Positions 48,299 through 58,379 are shown, counted from the stretch's first letter. The stretch: 64,000 nucleotides of DNA from Streptomyces coelicoflavus (GCF_003112555.1 NZ_BEWB01000004.1:620001-684000), one strand, 5' to 3'. Made by a program: numbers and translations. The notes: generated by a model not told the origin, from the letters alone.

Positions 48299-50875
48299 TC
48301 ACGGGTGGCCCAGTGCCACCGGCAGGTCGGAGCGGCCGTTGACGCCCAGGGCGCGGTAGGTGTGCGTCAGGTGGAGTTCCACCGTGCGGACACCGACGGA
48401 CAGTTCCCGGGAGATGGCCGTGTTCGACCACCCCTCCGCCGCCAGCAGGGCGACCCGCAGCTGGGCCGGGCTCAGCCGGGACCGGTTCGAGTGACGTGGT
48501 GCGGCGAGGCGGGCGGCGACCTCCGCCGTGAGCGGGAAGGCACGGTCCCGCCCGACCGCCTCGTCGAGCAGGCGACGCGCCTCCTGCGGCAGTCCGGTGT
48601 CGAACGGGCCGGAGGCCAGGGCCGCCACCGCACGGGCGTACAGGCGCCGGGGCGGCATGTCGGCCAGCAGACGCAGCGCGGTCCGTATGTGGACGAGTGC
48701 CGCACGGCCGGACAGGGCGAGCCCCGCCCACAGGTGCACCGCCCCGACCGTACCCGGCGCACCCCAGGACCGGGCGGCCGTGAGGCTCTCGGCGACCAGG
48801 TGTGCGGCGGTGTCCGGGGCCGCGCAGGCCACTTCCGCGACGGCCAGGTGCGAAGCCCAGGGAAGGACGGCCGGGTTGACGCAGCCCAGCGCCCGTGCCA
48901 TCCGGCCGCACTCGCGCAGGTAGGCCCTCGCCTCGGACGGACGGCCGGTGCGCAGGCACAGGAAGCCCCGCGCGAACAACAACTGGGCGGAGCCCAGACC
49001 GTGTTCGTCGCGGCCGGGCGGGCAGCCCGAGCGGGCCAGGACCGATTCCGCCAGGTCCGTCCTTCCGGTCTCCACGGCGACGAGCACCTCCACCGCGGTC
49101 AGCCGGGACAGCGTCCGCGGATGCCAGTCCCGCCGGGGCACCTCGCCGGTCGCCTCCGCCAGCCACTGACCGGCCCGCTCGGGCTCGCCGGTGCGCAGGG
49201 CGAGTTCGGCGAGGTCCAGCAGAGCGTGCCCGGCCACGGGAGGCATGCCGCGCCGCCGGGCCTCGGCCGCGATCCGCAGCGACTCGGCGCGGGCCGGTGC
49301 CACGTCCTCGGTGGCGGCCAGCACACGCGAGGCGACCAGCCGGGGGGTGAGCAGCCCGCCCCTGCCCGCCCGGATCACCACGGCTCCGGCCAGTCGCCGG
49401 GCCTCGCCGATCCGCCGGCCGGCCAGACAGTGCCGCCACGCCCCGGCCGCGGCGCGGGGCGCGTCGAAGCCCGGTGCCTCCCCGGCCTCCCACGGGCCCG
49501 GGGACGGGAGGTCCGGTACGCGGGCCGACCCCGTCGGACTGGCCTCCACCGCCAGCACGTGCAGGCCGCGCAGCGTCCGCCGTTCCACTCCCGTCCTCGC
49601 GCGGGCGGCCGCCGCGCCGAGCGCCGCGGTCGTGTCGTCCCCGCCGTGCATCGCCAGCACGTCGGCGGCGAACGGCACCGCCCCGGAGGGGTCCGGGCCC
49701 CCGGCCTCCAGCAGGATCCGACGGAACGCGCGCTCGGCCGCCGCGGGCCGCCGCGCCCACTGCGCCTTCGCCAGTTCCAGCAGCGTCTCCGTACGCGGGC
49801 GGGCCGCGGCGGCGTGGCCGAGTGCGCGGTCCAGGAGGACCACCGCCGCGTCGTGGTCGCCGGACCGTCGCGCGGCCGCCCCCGCCGCGTGGAGCGCGTC
49901 GGCCACCCAGGGTTCGTCCAGCGAGATCCGGGAGACCAGCAGCCCGAGCACCTCCGGTGCGAAGCCCTCCTCGCGCGCCAGCCGCACGGCACGCTCGTGG
50001 AGCGCCCGGCGCCGGCCGGCGTCCAGCAGGCCGAGCAGCCGTTCCGCCACCAGCGGGTCGTACACCCGGGGACGGACGAGTGGGCCGAGCAGGCCGGCGA
50101 CCGCCGGTTCGGTGCGGGCGCGTTCGCCTTCCGGCAGGGTGAGCCCGGCCAGTTCGCAGACCTGGCGGAACGAGAAGTGGCCCGCGGCCACCGCGCTCGC
50201 CGTGACGAACGCGGACGCCTGTCCGGAGGACCGTGCCAGGACCGTCCGCAGATGGTGCCGTCCCACCTGGTCGGCGAGCGCGGCGAACGCGGCCGCGTCG
50301 GGCGGTGTGCCCGGCCACCGCCGGAGCGCGGCGCACAGGACCGCCGGGTTGCCGCCGGTCGCCGCGGTCGCGGCCGTACGCAGGCCGCCGACCGCGTCCC
50401 GGCCGTACGCGCGGACGAGCAGCGCGCCCACGCCGTCGTCGGTCAGCGGTCCCAGGGACAGTTCGTACCGGCGGCCCCGCTGGGCGTCGAGCGGTAGCGG
50501 GAGCGCGACGTCGCACCCCCCGGTGAGCGCCCGGAGCACGGGCCCCGGCCGGGAGGAGGCTCCGGGTGAGGACCAGGCCGCCTCCGCCCCGGCAGCGGCG
50601 GACGCGTCGTCGGTGAACAGCGCCCACGGTCCGGTGTCCGGGGCGGCCTGCGAGGGCTCCGTCACGACGTGCAGGCCGGATCGCCGGGCGAGTTCGGCGC
50701 CCGCCGACAGCAGGGCGCTGCGACCCGTACCCGGGCGCCCGCGGACCACCACGGTCGTGGTCCCGCCGTCCACGGCCCGGCGCACGGCCCGCTCCCACAC
50801 GGCCAGTTCGTCGGACCGCTCCACGAGGTCGGAGACGGATCCGGTCGAACAAGGGGTGACGGCAGCCGTGTTCAC
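48299..50875 (-). CDS. LAL-type LuxR regulator with altered Walker motifs
   Basis: 858 residues from GTG 50875, overlapping the upstream LAL stop (GTGA). The N-terminal P-loop reads GRPGTGRS (about 46-53), with Arg in place of the Walker lysine. The expected Walker B is weak (ALFTDDAS near 84). A long helical-repeat middle region follows. The C-terminal LuxR helix-turn-helix is LSPAQLRVALLAAEGWSNT then AISRELSVGVRTVELHLTH. It is co-transcribed with the LAL gene at 50872 and divergent from a third. It is likely a pathway-specific regulator for the NRPS cluster to the right. ATP hydrolysis is doubtful. Confidence 0.88.
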   Translation of the reverse strand: MNTAAVTPCSTGSVSDLVERSDELAVWERAVRRAVDGGTTTVVVRGRPGTGRSALLSAGAELARRSGLHVVTEPSQAAPDTGPWALFTDDASAAAGAEAAWSSPGASSRPGPVLRALTGGCDVALPLPLDAQRGRRYELSLGPLTDDGVGALLVRAYGRDAVGGLRTAATAATGGNPAVLCAALRRWPGTPPDAAAFAALADQVGRHHLRTVLARSSGQASAFVTASAVAAGHFSFRQVCELAGLTLPEGERARTEPAVAGLLGPLVRPRVYDPLVAERLLGLLDAGRRRALHERAVRLAREEGFAPEVLGLLVSRISLDEPWVADALHAAGAAARRSGDHDAAVVLLDRALGHAAAARPRTETLLELAKAQWARRPAAAERAFRRILLEAGGPDPSGAVPFAADVLAMHGGDDTTAALGAAAARARTGVERRTLRGLHVLAVEASPTGSARVPDLPSPGPWEAGEAPGFDAPRAAAGAWRHCLAGRRIGEARRLAGAVVIRAGRGGLLTPRLVASRVLAATEDVAPARAESLRIAAEARRRGMPPVAGHALLDLAELALRTGEPERAGQWLAEATGEVPRRDWHPRTLSRLTAVEVLVAVETGRTDLAESVLARSGCPPGRDEHGLGSAQLLFARGFLCLRTGRPSEARAYLRECGRMARALGCVNPAVLPWASHLAVAEVACAAPDTAAHLVAESLTAARSWGAPGTVGAVHLWAGLALSGRAALVHIRTALRLLADMPPRRLYARAVAALASGPFDTGLPQEARRLLDEAVGRDRAFPLTAEVAARLAAPRHSNRSRLSPAQLRVALLAAEGWSNTAISRELSVGVRTVELHLTHTYRALGVNGRSDLPVALGHP

Positions 50876-53478
50876 GAGACGCCGCCGGGCGCCCGGGCGG
50901 AAGCGGGCTGCGACCGGTGGGCCGCGAACCATTTCGTCAGGCCCGCGCGACCCGTGACGCCGAGCTTGCGGTAGACGTTCGTCAGGTGGTACTCGACCGT
51001 GCGGGCGGTCAGGCACAGGCTGTCCGCGATCGCCCGGTTCGACTTCCCGGCGGCCGCCAGCTCCGCCACCGGGCGTTCGGCCTGGCTGAGCGCGGCCGGG
51101 GCGTGCCGGTCCGCCGCCGAGCGGAGCGCCCGCCGGGCCTCGTCCGCGACGGTGACCAGGCCGCACCGTGCCGCGGTCGCCAGGGCGGCGCGCAGCCGGG
51201 GTTGCGCGCCCCGGTCCGACCGCCGCAGCAACTCCTTGCCGAGGTGGAGTTCGGCCAGGGCGTGGGCATGCCGGTCGGAGCTCTGGGCGAGAACGCGCGC
51301 GCTCTCGGTGAACAGCTCCACGCGGTCGCGGGGACCGGCCGCCATGCCCCGGGCCAGCAGGCCCAGGCCCATGCTGCGTGGTGTCAGCCAGCGCTCGGCC
51401 AGCTCCTGTCCGTGCTCCGCCCGTCGTGCGGCGTCGCCCGGCCGGTCCAGCAGCATGAGCAACTCGGTGCTGTGCAGCCACCAGAGGGTGAGCACGGGGT
51501 TGCGCACCCCGGCCGCGTCGAGACTCGCACCGCACCGCTCCAGCAGACGCAGGGCCTGTTCGGGCCGGCCGCGGCCGCGTTCGAACAGGGCCAGAGCCGT
51601 CAGGTGGTGGTGGTGTTCCCAGACGCAGTCGTCGAGGCGCCGGCCGTCGATCCGGCGCAGCGCCTCCTGCGCCCGGTCGAGGTCGCCCCGGGCAACCAGT
51701 GCGCGGACGAGGGCGATCGTGGCCAGCGGGCCTCCCCCCGTCGTGCCCTCCGCCTCGGCGAGACGGGACGCGGCCGCCGCGGCCTCGGCGGCTTCGGCCG
51801 CCCGGCCCGCTTCGACCAGTACCTGGGCACGCACCGAGGCGGCGTGCGACTCCGCCCACAACTCCTCGCGTTCGGCGCTGTCCGCGACGATCCGCTGCAA
51901 GTGGTCGAGTGCGGTCGCGGTGTCGTCGGCCAGGGTGAGGACCCGCGCCGCGGCGACCACCGCCCAGGCCGTGTGCGGACGTCCGGACCAGATGACGCGG
52001 CGGGCGTCGGCGACCGCCGCCTCCCGTGCCTCGTGCCCGTCGGCGGTCAGCGCGGTGCGCAGGGCGCGTGCCGCGAGGAGCAGGTGCTCGGTCGGGCGGG
52101 TCAGCTCCCGGTCGGTGGCCGAAAGGGGCGTGGCGGGGACGGGCGTCGAGGACGAGGGGCCCGCGGCGGCGGCGGTGGTGCCCGTGTCCCGCGCGGCCGG
52201 CCCGGCCGGTGGTACGTCCGGTCCTCCGGCGGCCGTCCGCCGCAGCAGGGTGCCGAGCGCGGCGGGGCCGTCGGGGGATTCGTGCAGCATGAGGGCGACG
52301 AGCCGGAGCAGGCCGGCCGCGTGTTCCCGGACCGGCGGGTCCACCGTGCCCGAGGGCGCGTCCGCGAGGTGGGCGAGGTGACCGCGGGCCGCCGACGGAT
52401 CGATGTCGACCAGTGCCTCGGCCAGATCCAGGCGGACGGAGGCGTCCTCGGTGCCGGCGGCGTGGAGCCGCGTGAGGTACGCGACAGCGGCGGCCGGACG
52501 GTGGTGCCGGGAAGCCGCCGCCGCCTCCCTGAGGACGGTACGCATCCAGGGACGGTCCAGCCTGCTCTGCTCCAGCAGCAGGTCGGCGACCTGTTCCACG
52601 GGTGCGGCCGCGTCGTTGAGGATCTCCGCGGCCTGGGCGTACCACCGCTGCCGTTCGCTCTCCGAGAGGGTGTCCCACAGAAGGCGGGTCCCGTGGGCGG
52701 GCAGGGGGCCGGGGAGGAGGCCGCGTGTCCCGGCCTCCTCCAGGAGGCGGTCGGCCGTCTGGGACGGGAGGCCGGCCAGGGCGCCGACGAGGTCGGGCTC
52801 GGTGCTGTGGAGCGCCGCCGCGGCCCGCGCGACGGCGAGCAGCCGGGGCTCGCGGCGGGCCAGTTCGGCCACGTCCTCGGAGGCCGGCGCGGTCGTACCG
52901 GCCGGCCGCGGGCTGCCCGGGTCGACGACCGTGCAGTAGTCCCGTGTCGCCAGTTCGTGGAAGGCCGCCGCCGCGGGGGTGGGCACTCCGCGCGGAAGGT
53001 GCAGCAGTACGGTCAGCGTCTCGTGGTGGGAGGAGCGCATCAACTCGTCGATGAAACGGAGCGTGCCCTCGTCGCACCACTGCGCGTCGTCGATGGCGAG
53101 GACCAGCGGCCCCCGCGCCAGCAGACCGCAGACCACCGTGTGCGGCGCGTACCGTGCGCCGTGGCCGGCGGGCGGCGCTCCGAGCAGGCGTCGCAGCACC
53201 GCGTGCTCCGTGCCGGCCGCTTCGGGCAGGCAGCCCACCCGCCGCACATTCGCCTCCCGTCCGTACGCGGTGCTGACGTGGTGGGTGACGGTGGCCATCG
53301 AGGAGTGGCCGGGCGGATCGAGCACCACCACACAGCGCGCGCCGCGGTGTTGGCCCCGGACCGGGCAGGCCGACGGCCCGTGCGGCGCGGTCGGCCCCGC
53401 GAAAGCCCCGGTCCGGGAAGAGCGGAACACTGGTAACGAGGGATACGGATGCGCCGGGTTCGATCGTCTCGACCACAT
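50872..53478 (-). CDS. LAL-type LuxR regulator lacking a P-loop
   Basis: 868 residues from ATG 53478 after GTAAGGATT. At the Walker A position the sequence is VVLDPPGHSSM (about 52-61), without GKS/T, although the Walker B LVLAIDDAQWCD near 126-136 is intact. A Pro/Thr/Ala-rich linker near 400-430 splits the helical middle. The C-terminal helix-turn-helix is AGKSNRAIADSLCLTART with VEYHLTNVYRKLGVTG. It is first of a two-LAL operon. ATP-independent regulation is inferred. Confidence 0.88.
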   Translation of the reverse strand: MWSRRSNPAHPYPSLPVFRSSRTGAFAGPTAPHGPSACPVRGQHRGARCVVVLDPPGHSSMATVTHHVSTAYGREANVRRVGCLPEAAGTEHAVLRRLLGAPPAGHGARYAPHTVVCGLLARGPLVLAIDDAQWCDEGTLRFIDELMRSSHHETLTVLLHLPRGVPTPAAAAFHELATRDYCTVVDPGSPRPAGTTAPASEDVAELARREPRLLAVARAAAALHSTEPDLVGALAGLPSQTADRLLEEAGTRGLLPGPLPAHGTRLLWDTLSESERQRWYAQAAEILNDAAAPVEQVADLLLEQSRLDRPWMRTVLREAAAASRHHRPAAAVAYLTRLHAAGTEDASVRLDLAEALVDIDPSAARGHLAHLADAPSGTVDPPVREHAAGLLRLVALMLHESPDGPAALGTLLRRTAAGGPDVPPAGPAARDTGTTAAAAGPSSSTPVPATPLSATDRELTRPTEHLLLAARALRTALTADGHEAREAAVADARRVIWSGRPHTAWAVVAAARVLTLADDTATALDHLQRIVADSAEREELWAESHAASVRAQVLVEAGRAAEAAEAAAAASRLAEAEGTTGGGPLATIALVRALVARGDLDRAQEALRRIDGRRLDDCVWEHHHHLTALALFERGRGRPEQALRLLERCGASLDAAGVRNPVLTLWWLHSTELLMLLDRPGDAARRAEHGQELAERWLTPRSMGLGLLARGMAAGPRDRVELFTESARVLAQSSDRHAHALAELHLGKELLRRSDRGAQPRLRAALATAARCGLVTVADEARRALRSAADRHAPAALSQAERPVAELAAAGKSNRAIADSLCLTARTVEYHLTNVYRKLGVTGRAGLTKWFAAHRSQPASARAPGGVS

Positions 53479-53606
53479 AATCCTTACGATATGACAGCGA
53501 TGTGCGTTGTTGTTGGCGCTCCCGTGCCCATGTGTCCAGACGGCTCGCCGGGGCCGACCGGGTGGCGCCCCACGACCGACCGGCTCGGCCGGTGAACGGA
53601 GGCTCC

Positions 53607-56417
53607 GTGCGGCTCCTGGAGCGGGAACAGGGCCTCGACACGGTCCGGCGTGCGCTGGACGGCATGGGGGCGGACGGGACGGTGCTCACGGCGGTCACCG
53701 GGACGCCGGGTACGGGACGGTCGGCCTTCCTCGACGCGGTCGCCGCCCACGCCGAACAGGCCGGCTGCGTCGTACGCCGGGCCCGAGGCAGCCGGCTGGC
53801 CCGCGGACTGTCCCTCGGCGACCCGGCCGCACCCCTTCCCGACCCCACCGTCCGTCCGCTCGTGCTGCTCGTCGACGACCTGCAGTGGGCGGGGGAGCAC
53901 GCCCTGGCCGCGCTGTCCGCGCTGCTCGACGACCCGGGGCAGGGCCGGCTGTTCCTGGTGGCCGCCGTGTGCGAGGGCGAGTTCGCCACCGAGACGTCCG
54001 GGGTGCAGGACGTCCTGCACCGCGCCGACCACGTGGTCCGCACGGGACCGCTCGGCCCGGAGGGCGTGGGAGCGCTGCTCGGCGGGCACGGTCATGTGCT
54101 CTCCGACGGCCAGGTCCGCGCCTGGCACCGCGCCACCGAGGGCAACCCGGCCCTCGTCGCTTCCCTGCTGGAGCGGCTGGACCACGCGGAACGCCCCGCC
54201 CGCGCACGCCTGCTCGACCTCGCCCGCGCCCGGCCCGCGCCGTGGCGGCTGCGTTCCCGCGTGGCCGCGGCCCTGACCGGGCACCCGGACTCCGTCGGCC
54301 GTCTCGCCGCCTGCGCCGCACTCCTCGGCGGCCGGGCACAGACGCACGTGCTCGCCCGCCTGGCGGAGCTGGACCCGGGAGAGGCGGACCGGGCGGCCGG
54401 AGCCCTGGCCTCGCTCGGCTGGGCCGCCGACCGCTGGACACCGCCCGTACTGTGGGACTGCGTCCGGGAGGCCGCGGAGGAGGGCGTCGGGCTCACCGAC
54501 CGGGTCCGACTGCACCGCCGGGCGGCCGAGTTGCTGTACGTCGCGGGAGAACCGGCCGAGCGCGTGGTCCGCCACGTCATGGAGGTCGGCCCCGGCGACT
54601 GGACCGGTGCCGCGGGACTGCTGCGGGACACCGCCTGCGAGTTGTGGCGTCTCGGCGACGACGCGCTCGCCGTCCGGGGCCTGCGCCGCGCCCTGCGCGA
54701 GTTCCCGCCCGACAGTCCGCGGCGCGGCGACCTGCTGACCGCCCTCGCCGACGTGGAACGCGAGGCCGACACCTCCGCGATGCTGCGGCACGTGGGCCAG
54801 GCCCTGCCCCTGCTGGGCACGGTGGAGGAGCGCGCCGCGGTCGTCTCCTGCGTACCGCTCACCCTGTTCCTCTCCGCCCCGCACGCCGTCCCCGAGCTGC
54901 TGGAACCGGCCGGTGCCGGGCACGCGCGGCGGATACCGGCCGCGGCCGGCACGGGCGTCGGGGCCGGGGAGCAGGCGCCGGCCGCGGCCGGCAAGGGAGC
55001 CGGTACCGCCGCCGCGACGGCCCCCGGCACGCCGCGGGCACGGCACCTCGGGCCGCGGCTGGAAGCCCGGGTACGGCTGGCGGGCCCGGGAGACCCGGCG
55101 GCCCACGACGAGGCCGCCGAACGGCTGCGGAGCCTCGCCCCGGACCCGGACGCCGGGCCCGACGAAGCGGCCCTGCGGGAACTCACGGCGGTCCTGGTCT
55201 TCGCGGGAACACACAGCGGACGGCTCCGGTCCGACGAGGTCGCCCGGCGCACCCGGTGGCTGCTGGAGCACGAACCGGCCTCGGCGGTCTCCCGGTACGC
55301 CGCCTGTGCGCTGACGATCGCCTGCGCGGCCGTCGCGGAGACCGGCGAACCGGCCGACTGCTGGCTGGACATGGCACTCGAGACGGCGCGAGGGCGCGGC
55401 GACCGGCGGCTGCGCACGGCGGTGCTGAGCTGGCGCGCGCTCACCGCCCTGCACGCGGGCCGGTCCGCCGACGCACGGGCGGACGCGCGCAGGGCCTGCG
55501 CGGCCTCCCGCGACCCGGGCCAGGACCCGTCGGTGGACGCACTGGAGGATCACGACTGGCTGTCGGTGCTCGGCCTGACCTCCGTGGCAGTCGAGACGGG
55601 TGACGCCTGGCTGGCGGAACGGCTGCGCGACCGGCTGGTCCAGGGACCGGGCGCCGGGCAGCCGGTGTGCCGGCTCGCCCTGCGGGTGCTGCGCATTCCC
55701 CTGACCCCGGAACGCGAACTGCCCGTCGTGCTGGCCGACCTGCAGGACGCGGCACGTCGCGCGGAGGCCGCGGGCTGGTGCAACCCGGTCCTGTTCCCGG
55801 TCGACCTGTGGTGCGTGCCCCTGCTGCTCCGCCTCGGCGATCCGGAGGCCGCGCTCCGCCTCCTGGCCGACGCCTGCGACCGGGCGCGGCGCTTCGGCGC
55901 CCCGGGCGCGCTCGGCCGGATCCTGCGCATGTGGGGCACCGTGGTGCGCGGCCGCTACGCCCTGTCCCTGCTCTCCGAGTCCGTCGCCGTACTCAGGACG
56001 AGCCGCAACCAGCTGGAACTGGGGCGGTCGTTGACGGCGTACGGCAACCGGATGCGGGCGGCCGGGCGCCCGGGAGCCGACGAGGTCCTCGCGGAGGCGG
56101 ACCGGATCGCGGAGGCGACGGGCGAGGCGGTGCTGGGGCGCTGGACCGAGGTGCGGCAGCCGCTGCCGCCCGGCGCACCGGTGGCCTGCGGGAATCTGAG
56201 CGACACCGAGTGGCGGGTCGCCTCGCTGGTCGCTCTCGGTCACACCAACCAGGACGCCGCCGACGCGCTCGGAGTCACCCGCCGCGCGGTGGAGAAGATC
56301 CTCACGAGGCTGTACCAGCGGCTCGAAGTGGACGGCAGGTCCGGGCTGGTCCCGGCGGTGCGCCGCATGGCGGGCAGGGCGGCCTTCGGCACGGGTGTGC
56401 TCGCCGACCGACTGTGA
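53607..56417 (+). CDS. LAL-type LuxR regulator, divergent, P-loop Lys to Arg
   Basis: 936 residues from GTG 53607, six bases after CGGAGG; an in-frame upstream start at 53502 lacks a ribosome site. Walker A reads GTPGTGRS (about 32-39) with Arg for Lys. Walker B LVLLVDDLQWAG is intact. A Gly/Ala-rich insertion lies near 435-475. The C-terminal helix-turn-helix is LSDTEWRVASLVALGHTNQ with AADALGVTRRAVEKILTRLY. It is divergent from the other two LAL genes and followed by a PAS-LuxR gene. Confidence 0.88.
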   Translation: MRLLEREQGLDTVRRALDGMGADGTVLTAVTGTPGTGRSAFLDAVAAHAEQAGCVVRRARGSRLARGLSLGDPAAPLPDPTVRPLVLLVDDLQWAGEHALAALSALLDDPGQGRLFLVAAVCEGEFATETSGVQDVLHRADHVVRTGPLGPEGVGALLGGHGHVLSDGQVRAWHRATEGNPALVASLLERLDHAERPARARLLDLARARPAPWRLRSRVAAALTGHPDSVGRLAACAALLGGRAQTHVLARLAELDPGEADRAAGALASLGWAADRWTPPVLWDCVREAAEEGVGLTDRVRLHRRAAELLYVAGEPAERVVRHVMEVGPGDWTGAAGLLRDTACELWRLGDDALAVRGLRRALREFPPDSPRRGDLLTALADVEREADTSAMLRHVGQALPLLGTVEERAAVVSCVPLTLFLSAPHAVPELLEPAGAGHARRIPAAAGTGVGAGEQAPAAAGKGAGTAAATAPGTPRARHLGPRLEARVRLAGPGDPAAHDEAAERLRSLAPDPDAGPDEAALRELTAVLVFAGTHSGRLRSDEVARRTRWLLEHEPASAVSRYAACALTIACAAVAETGEPADCWLDMALETARGRGDRRLRTAVLSWRALTALHAGRSADARADARRACAASRDPGQDPSVDALEDHDWLSVLGLTSVAVETGDAWLAERLRDRLVQGPGAGQPVCRLALRVLRIPLTPERELPVVLADLQDAARRAEAAGWCNPVLFPVDLWCVPLLLRLGDPEAALRLLADACDRARRFGAPGALGRILRMWGTVVRGRYALSLLSESVAVLRTSRNQLELGRSLTAYGNRMRAAGRPGADEVLAEADRIAEATGEAVLGRWTEVRQPLPPGAPVACGNLSDTEWRVASLVALGHTNQDAADALGVTRRAVEKILTRLYQRLEVDGRSGLVPAVRRMAGRAAFGTGVLADRL

Positions 56418-56723
56418 CCGGTGGCCGGCGGGACCGGACGGGTGCACCGAACGGGCTACTCGCGGGTAAACCGGCTCCCGCCGCGGCCTTCCCGGAAAAT
56501 GTGGGCCGAAATGCCGGAAAAGCATGGTGGGACGGCGGGTGTCGATTGCTCCCACGGGCCGTTTCCCGCCCTTTGCCGGTGCCCGGTGACGGTCTCTCCG
56601 AACCCGTGCGGAGGCGACCACAGTCTTTCGTCGGGGGCCCCTGGTCCGATTGCACGCCGACGTCCCTGCTCCGTAGCCTGGCTCGCAGCCAGTGAACGCT
56701 CGGAAGAGGGGAGGAGGGCTTGT

Positions 56724-57566
56724 ATGGCCCACGCGAAGACCGGCACAGTGGAGGGGCCCTTTCGTGTGACGGAGGCGTGTGCTACGCTCCGCGGCGAAAG
56801 TCCGGGCCCCGTCGAAACACTTCAGGAAATAGACGCTTCCCGGTGCGACGCGGAAATAGGAACTGAGAAGTACCGCGACGCCTTCCAGTCCTTTTTCGAG
56901 CATTCCGGAATCGCCCTCGCCGTCCTCGACGCGAATCTGCGGGTGCGTTCCGTCAACAATCCCCTGATGCCCCGGTGCACCCAGCGGCCGGACGAACTGC
57001 GCGGACGTGAACTCGTCGAGTTCCTGCACCCGAGCGTGCGCCAGCACACGCTGCGTCAGTTCGGGCGGCTCGTGCAGGGCCACCGTTCCCGTCTCGTCGG
57101 GCACTCCCTCGTCCTGTCCGTCCACGGGACCGTGGTGTCCGGCAGGATCACGGCGTTCCCGGTGACCGGTGACGCCGGCCGGGTCGAGATGATCGTCGTC
57201 CAGTTCATGCCCGAGACGACGACCGACGAACGCGCGGCGCGGGACGGCTCCCGGTGGAAGCTGGCCCCCCTCAGCGCGAAGGTCCTCGAGGGCGTCGCGG
57301 CGGGCGACCCGACGGTGCGCCTGGCCGCCAAGCTGTTCCTGAGCCGGCAGGGCATCGAGTACCACGTCGGCATGCTGCTGCGGCAGTTCGACGTGCCCAA
57401 CCGGACGGCGCTGGCGGCGAAGGCGTACTCGATGGGGCTGTTCAGCCTCGGCGCCTGGCCGCCGAGGGTGCTCCCCGACTGCATCCGCTCGGACCAGCAG
57501 ACGGCAGAGGCCGGATGCGGCGGGGGCACCCGCCCCCGGTCGCAGCGCCAGACCTCGGGACGCTGA
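56724..57566 (+). CDS. PAS-LuxR transcriptional regulator
   Basis: 280 residues from ATG 56724 after GGGGAGGAGGGC. A PAS domain at about 50-160 (YRDAFQSFFEHSGIALAVLD, VRSVNNPLM) is followed by a LuxR-type helix-turn-helix at about 188-245 (LSRQGIEYHVGMLLRQF, then VPNRTALAAKAYSMG and WPPRV). This domain order and the GIEYHV-VPNR signature match the cluster-situated PAS-LuxR activators such as PimM, though this one is longer at both ends. A role as activator of the adjacent biosynthetic genes is inferred. The 306 bp upstream hold no other gene. Confidence 0.88.
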   Translation: MAHAKTGTVEGPFRVTEACATLRGESPGPVETLQEIDASRCDAEIGTEKYRDAFQSFFEHSGIALAVLDANLRVRSVNNPLMPRCTQRPDELRGRELVEFLHPSVRQHTLRQFGRLVQGHRSRLVGHSLVLSVHGTVVSGRITAFPVTGDAGRVEMIVVQFMPETTTDERAARDGSRWKLAPLSAKVLEGVAAGDPTVRLAAKLFLSRQGIEYHVGMLLRQFDVPNRTALAAKAYSMGLFSLGAWPPRVLPDCIRSDQQTAEAGCGGGTRPRSQRQTSGR

Positions 57567-57620
57567 GCACACCAGGACGCCGGACAACCCCCACACCGAG
57601 CACGCCAGAACGAGGATGAT

Positions 57621-58379
57621 GTGAAACTACTGGTCGTTGAGCCCAACGAACGGGTGTCGGTGGCCCTCGGCGCGGCTCTCGAGGAGCAGGGACTGGAGGC
57701 GGTGTCCGCGTCCACCGGCGCGGCCGCCCTGAGCCTGCTGGACCGGACCCGGCCGGACGCGGTCCTGCTCGACCTCGCCCTCGCCGACTGCGACAGCTTC
57801 TGGCTGTGCGGCGCGATACGTGCCACCGGCTCGGTCCCGATCCTCGTGACCAGCGCGCGGGACGATCACCAGTCGTGCGTGCGAGCGCTCGACCTGGGAG
57901 CCGACGACTACCTCGTCAAGCCCTACAACCTGGCCGAACTCCTCGCCCGCACCCGTGCCGTCGTACGCCGCAACGGGCCGGCCGATCCCTCCGTCACCGA
58001 GGGCGCCTCCCGGCCCGGCCCCACCGCGGACACCGCCGAGGAGACCCTCGAGGACACCGCCGAGGAGCCACTGCCGGACCTGTTGCTGGCCGGGCGGGTC
58101 AGGGTCGACCTGCGCGAACGGGCCGTCCTGGTCGACGGAGCCCCGACCGAACTGCCCGACGAGGAGTTCGACATCCTCGCCGCACTGGCCCGGCGGCCGG
58201 GCGAGGCGCTGAGTGCCGACCGGATCGTCGAGGAGATCGTGCGGGCCCATCGGGTGTCCCTGCGGGCGACGGTGCCGGCCCGGCTCGCCGCCCTGCGGGA
58301 CCGGCTCGCGCCCGCCCGCCTCGTGGACTCCCCCGAGGACGGGCTCTACTCGATACGCCAGGCCCAGCCCTTCGCCTGA
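57621..58379 (+). CDS. Orphan OmpR-like response regulator, atypical receiver
   Basis: 252 residues from GTG 57621 after ACGAGGATG. The receiver (1-115) has the phospho-acceptor Asp51 in AVLLDLALADCD, the switch TSA near 77 and Lys in LVKPYN near 100. The usual acidic pair at the start is reduced (VVEPNERVS instead of VDDD). An acidic linker (TAEETLEDTAEEP) leads to a C-terminal winged helix (about 155-245, LPDEEFDILAALARRPGEAL). No histidine kinase gene is nearby. It may work without phosphorylation, like other atypical regulators of Streptomyces clusters. Confidence 0.88.
   Translation: MKLLVVEPNERVSVALGAALEEQGLEAVSASTGAAALSLLDRTRPDAVLLDLALADCDSFWLCGAIRATGSVPILVTSARDDHQSCVRALDLGADDYLVKPYNLAELLARTRAVVRRNGPADPSVTEGASRPGPTADTAEETLEDTAEEPLPDLLLAGRVRVDLRERAVLVDGAPTELPDEEFDILAALARRPGEALSADRIVEEIVRAHRVSLRATVPARLAALRDRLAPARLVDSPEDGLYSIRQAQPFA

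Noticed and set aside
47637..48359. A 240-codon frame starting at the cupin stop
   Set aside because: After about 15 codons it runs out of frame through the XRE remnant and the ATPase gene. Only a lost downstream gene start is supported.
53507..55603. 698-codon Arg/Pro/Gly-rich frame over the third LAL gene
   Set aside because: Composition typical of a frame shifted by one in high-GC DNA; no motif.
56418..56723. Search for a PimM-type operator around the PAS-LuxR gene and before the NRPS
   Set aside because: No CTnGGGAAnTCCCnAG match was seen by eye.
53484..57596. 1370-codon minus-strand frame over the regulator genes
   Set aside because: Antisense shadow of two plus-strand genes with clear helix-turn-helix motifs.
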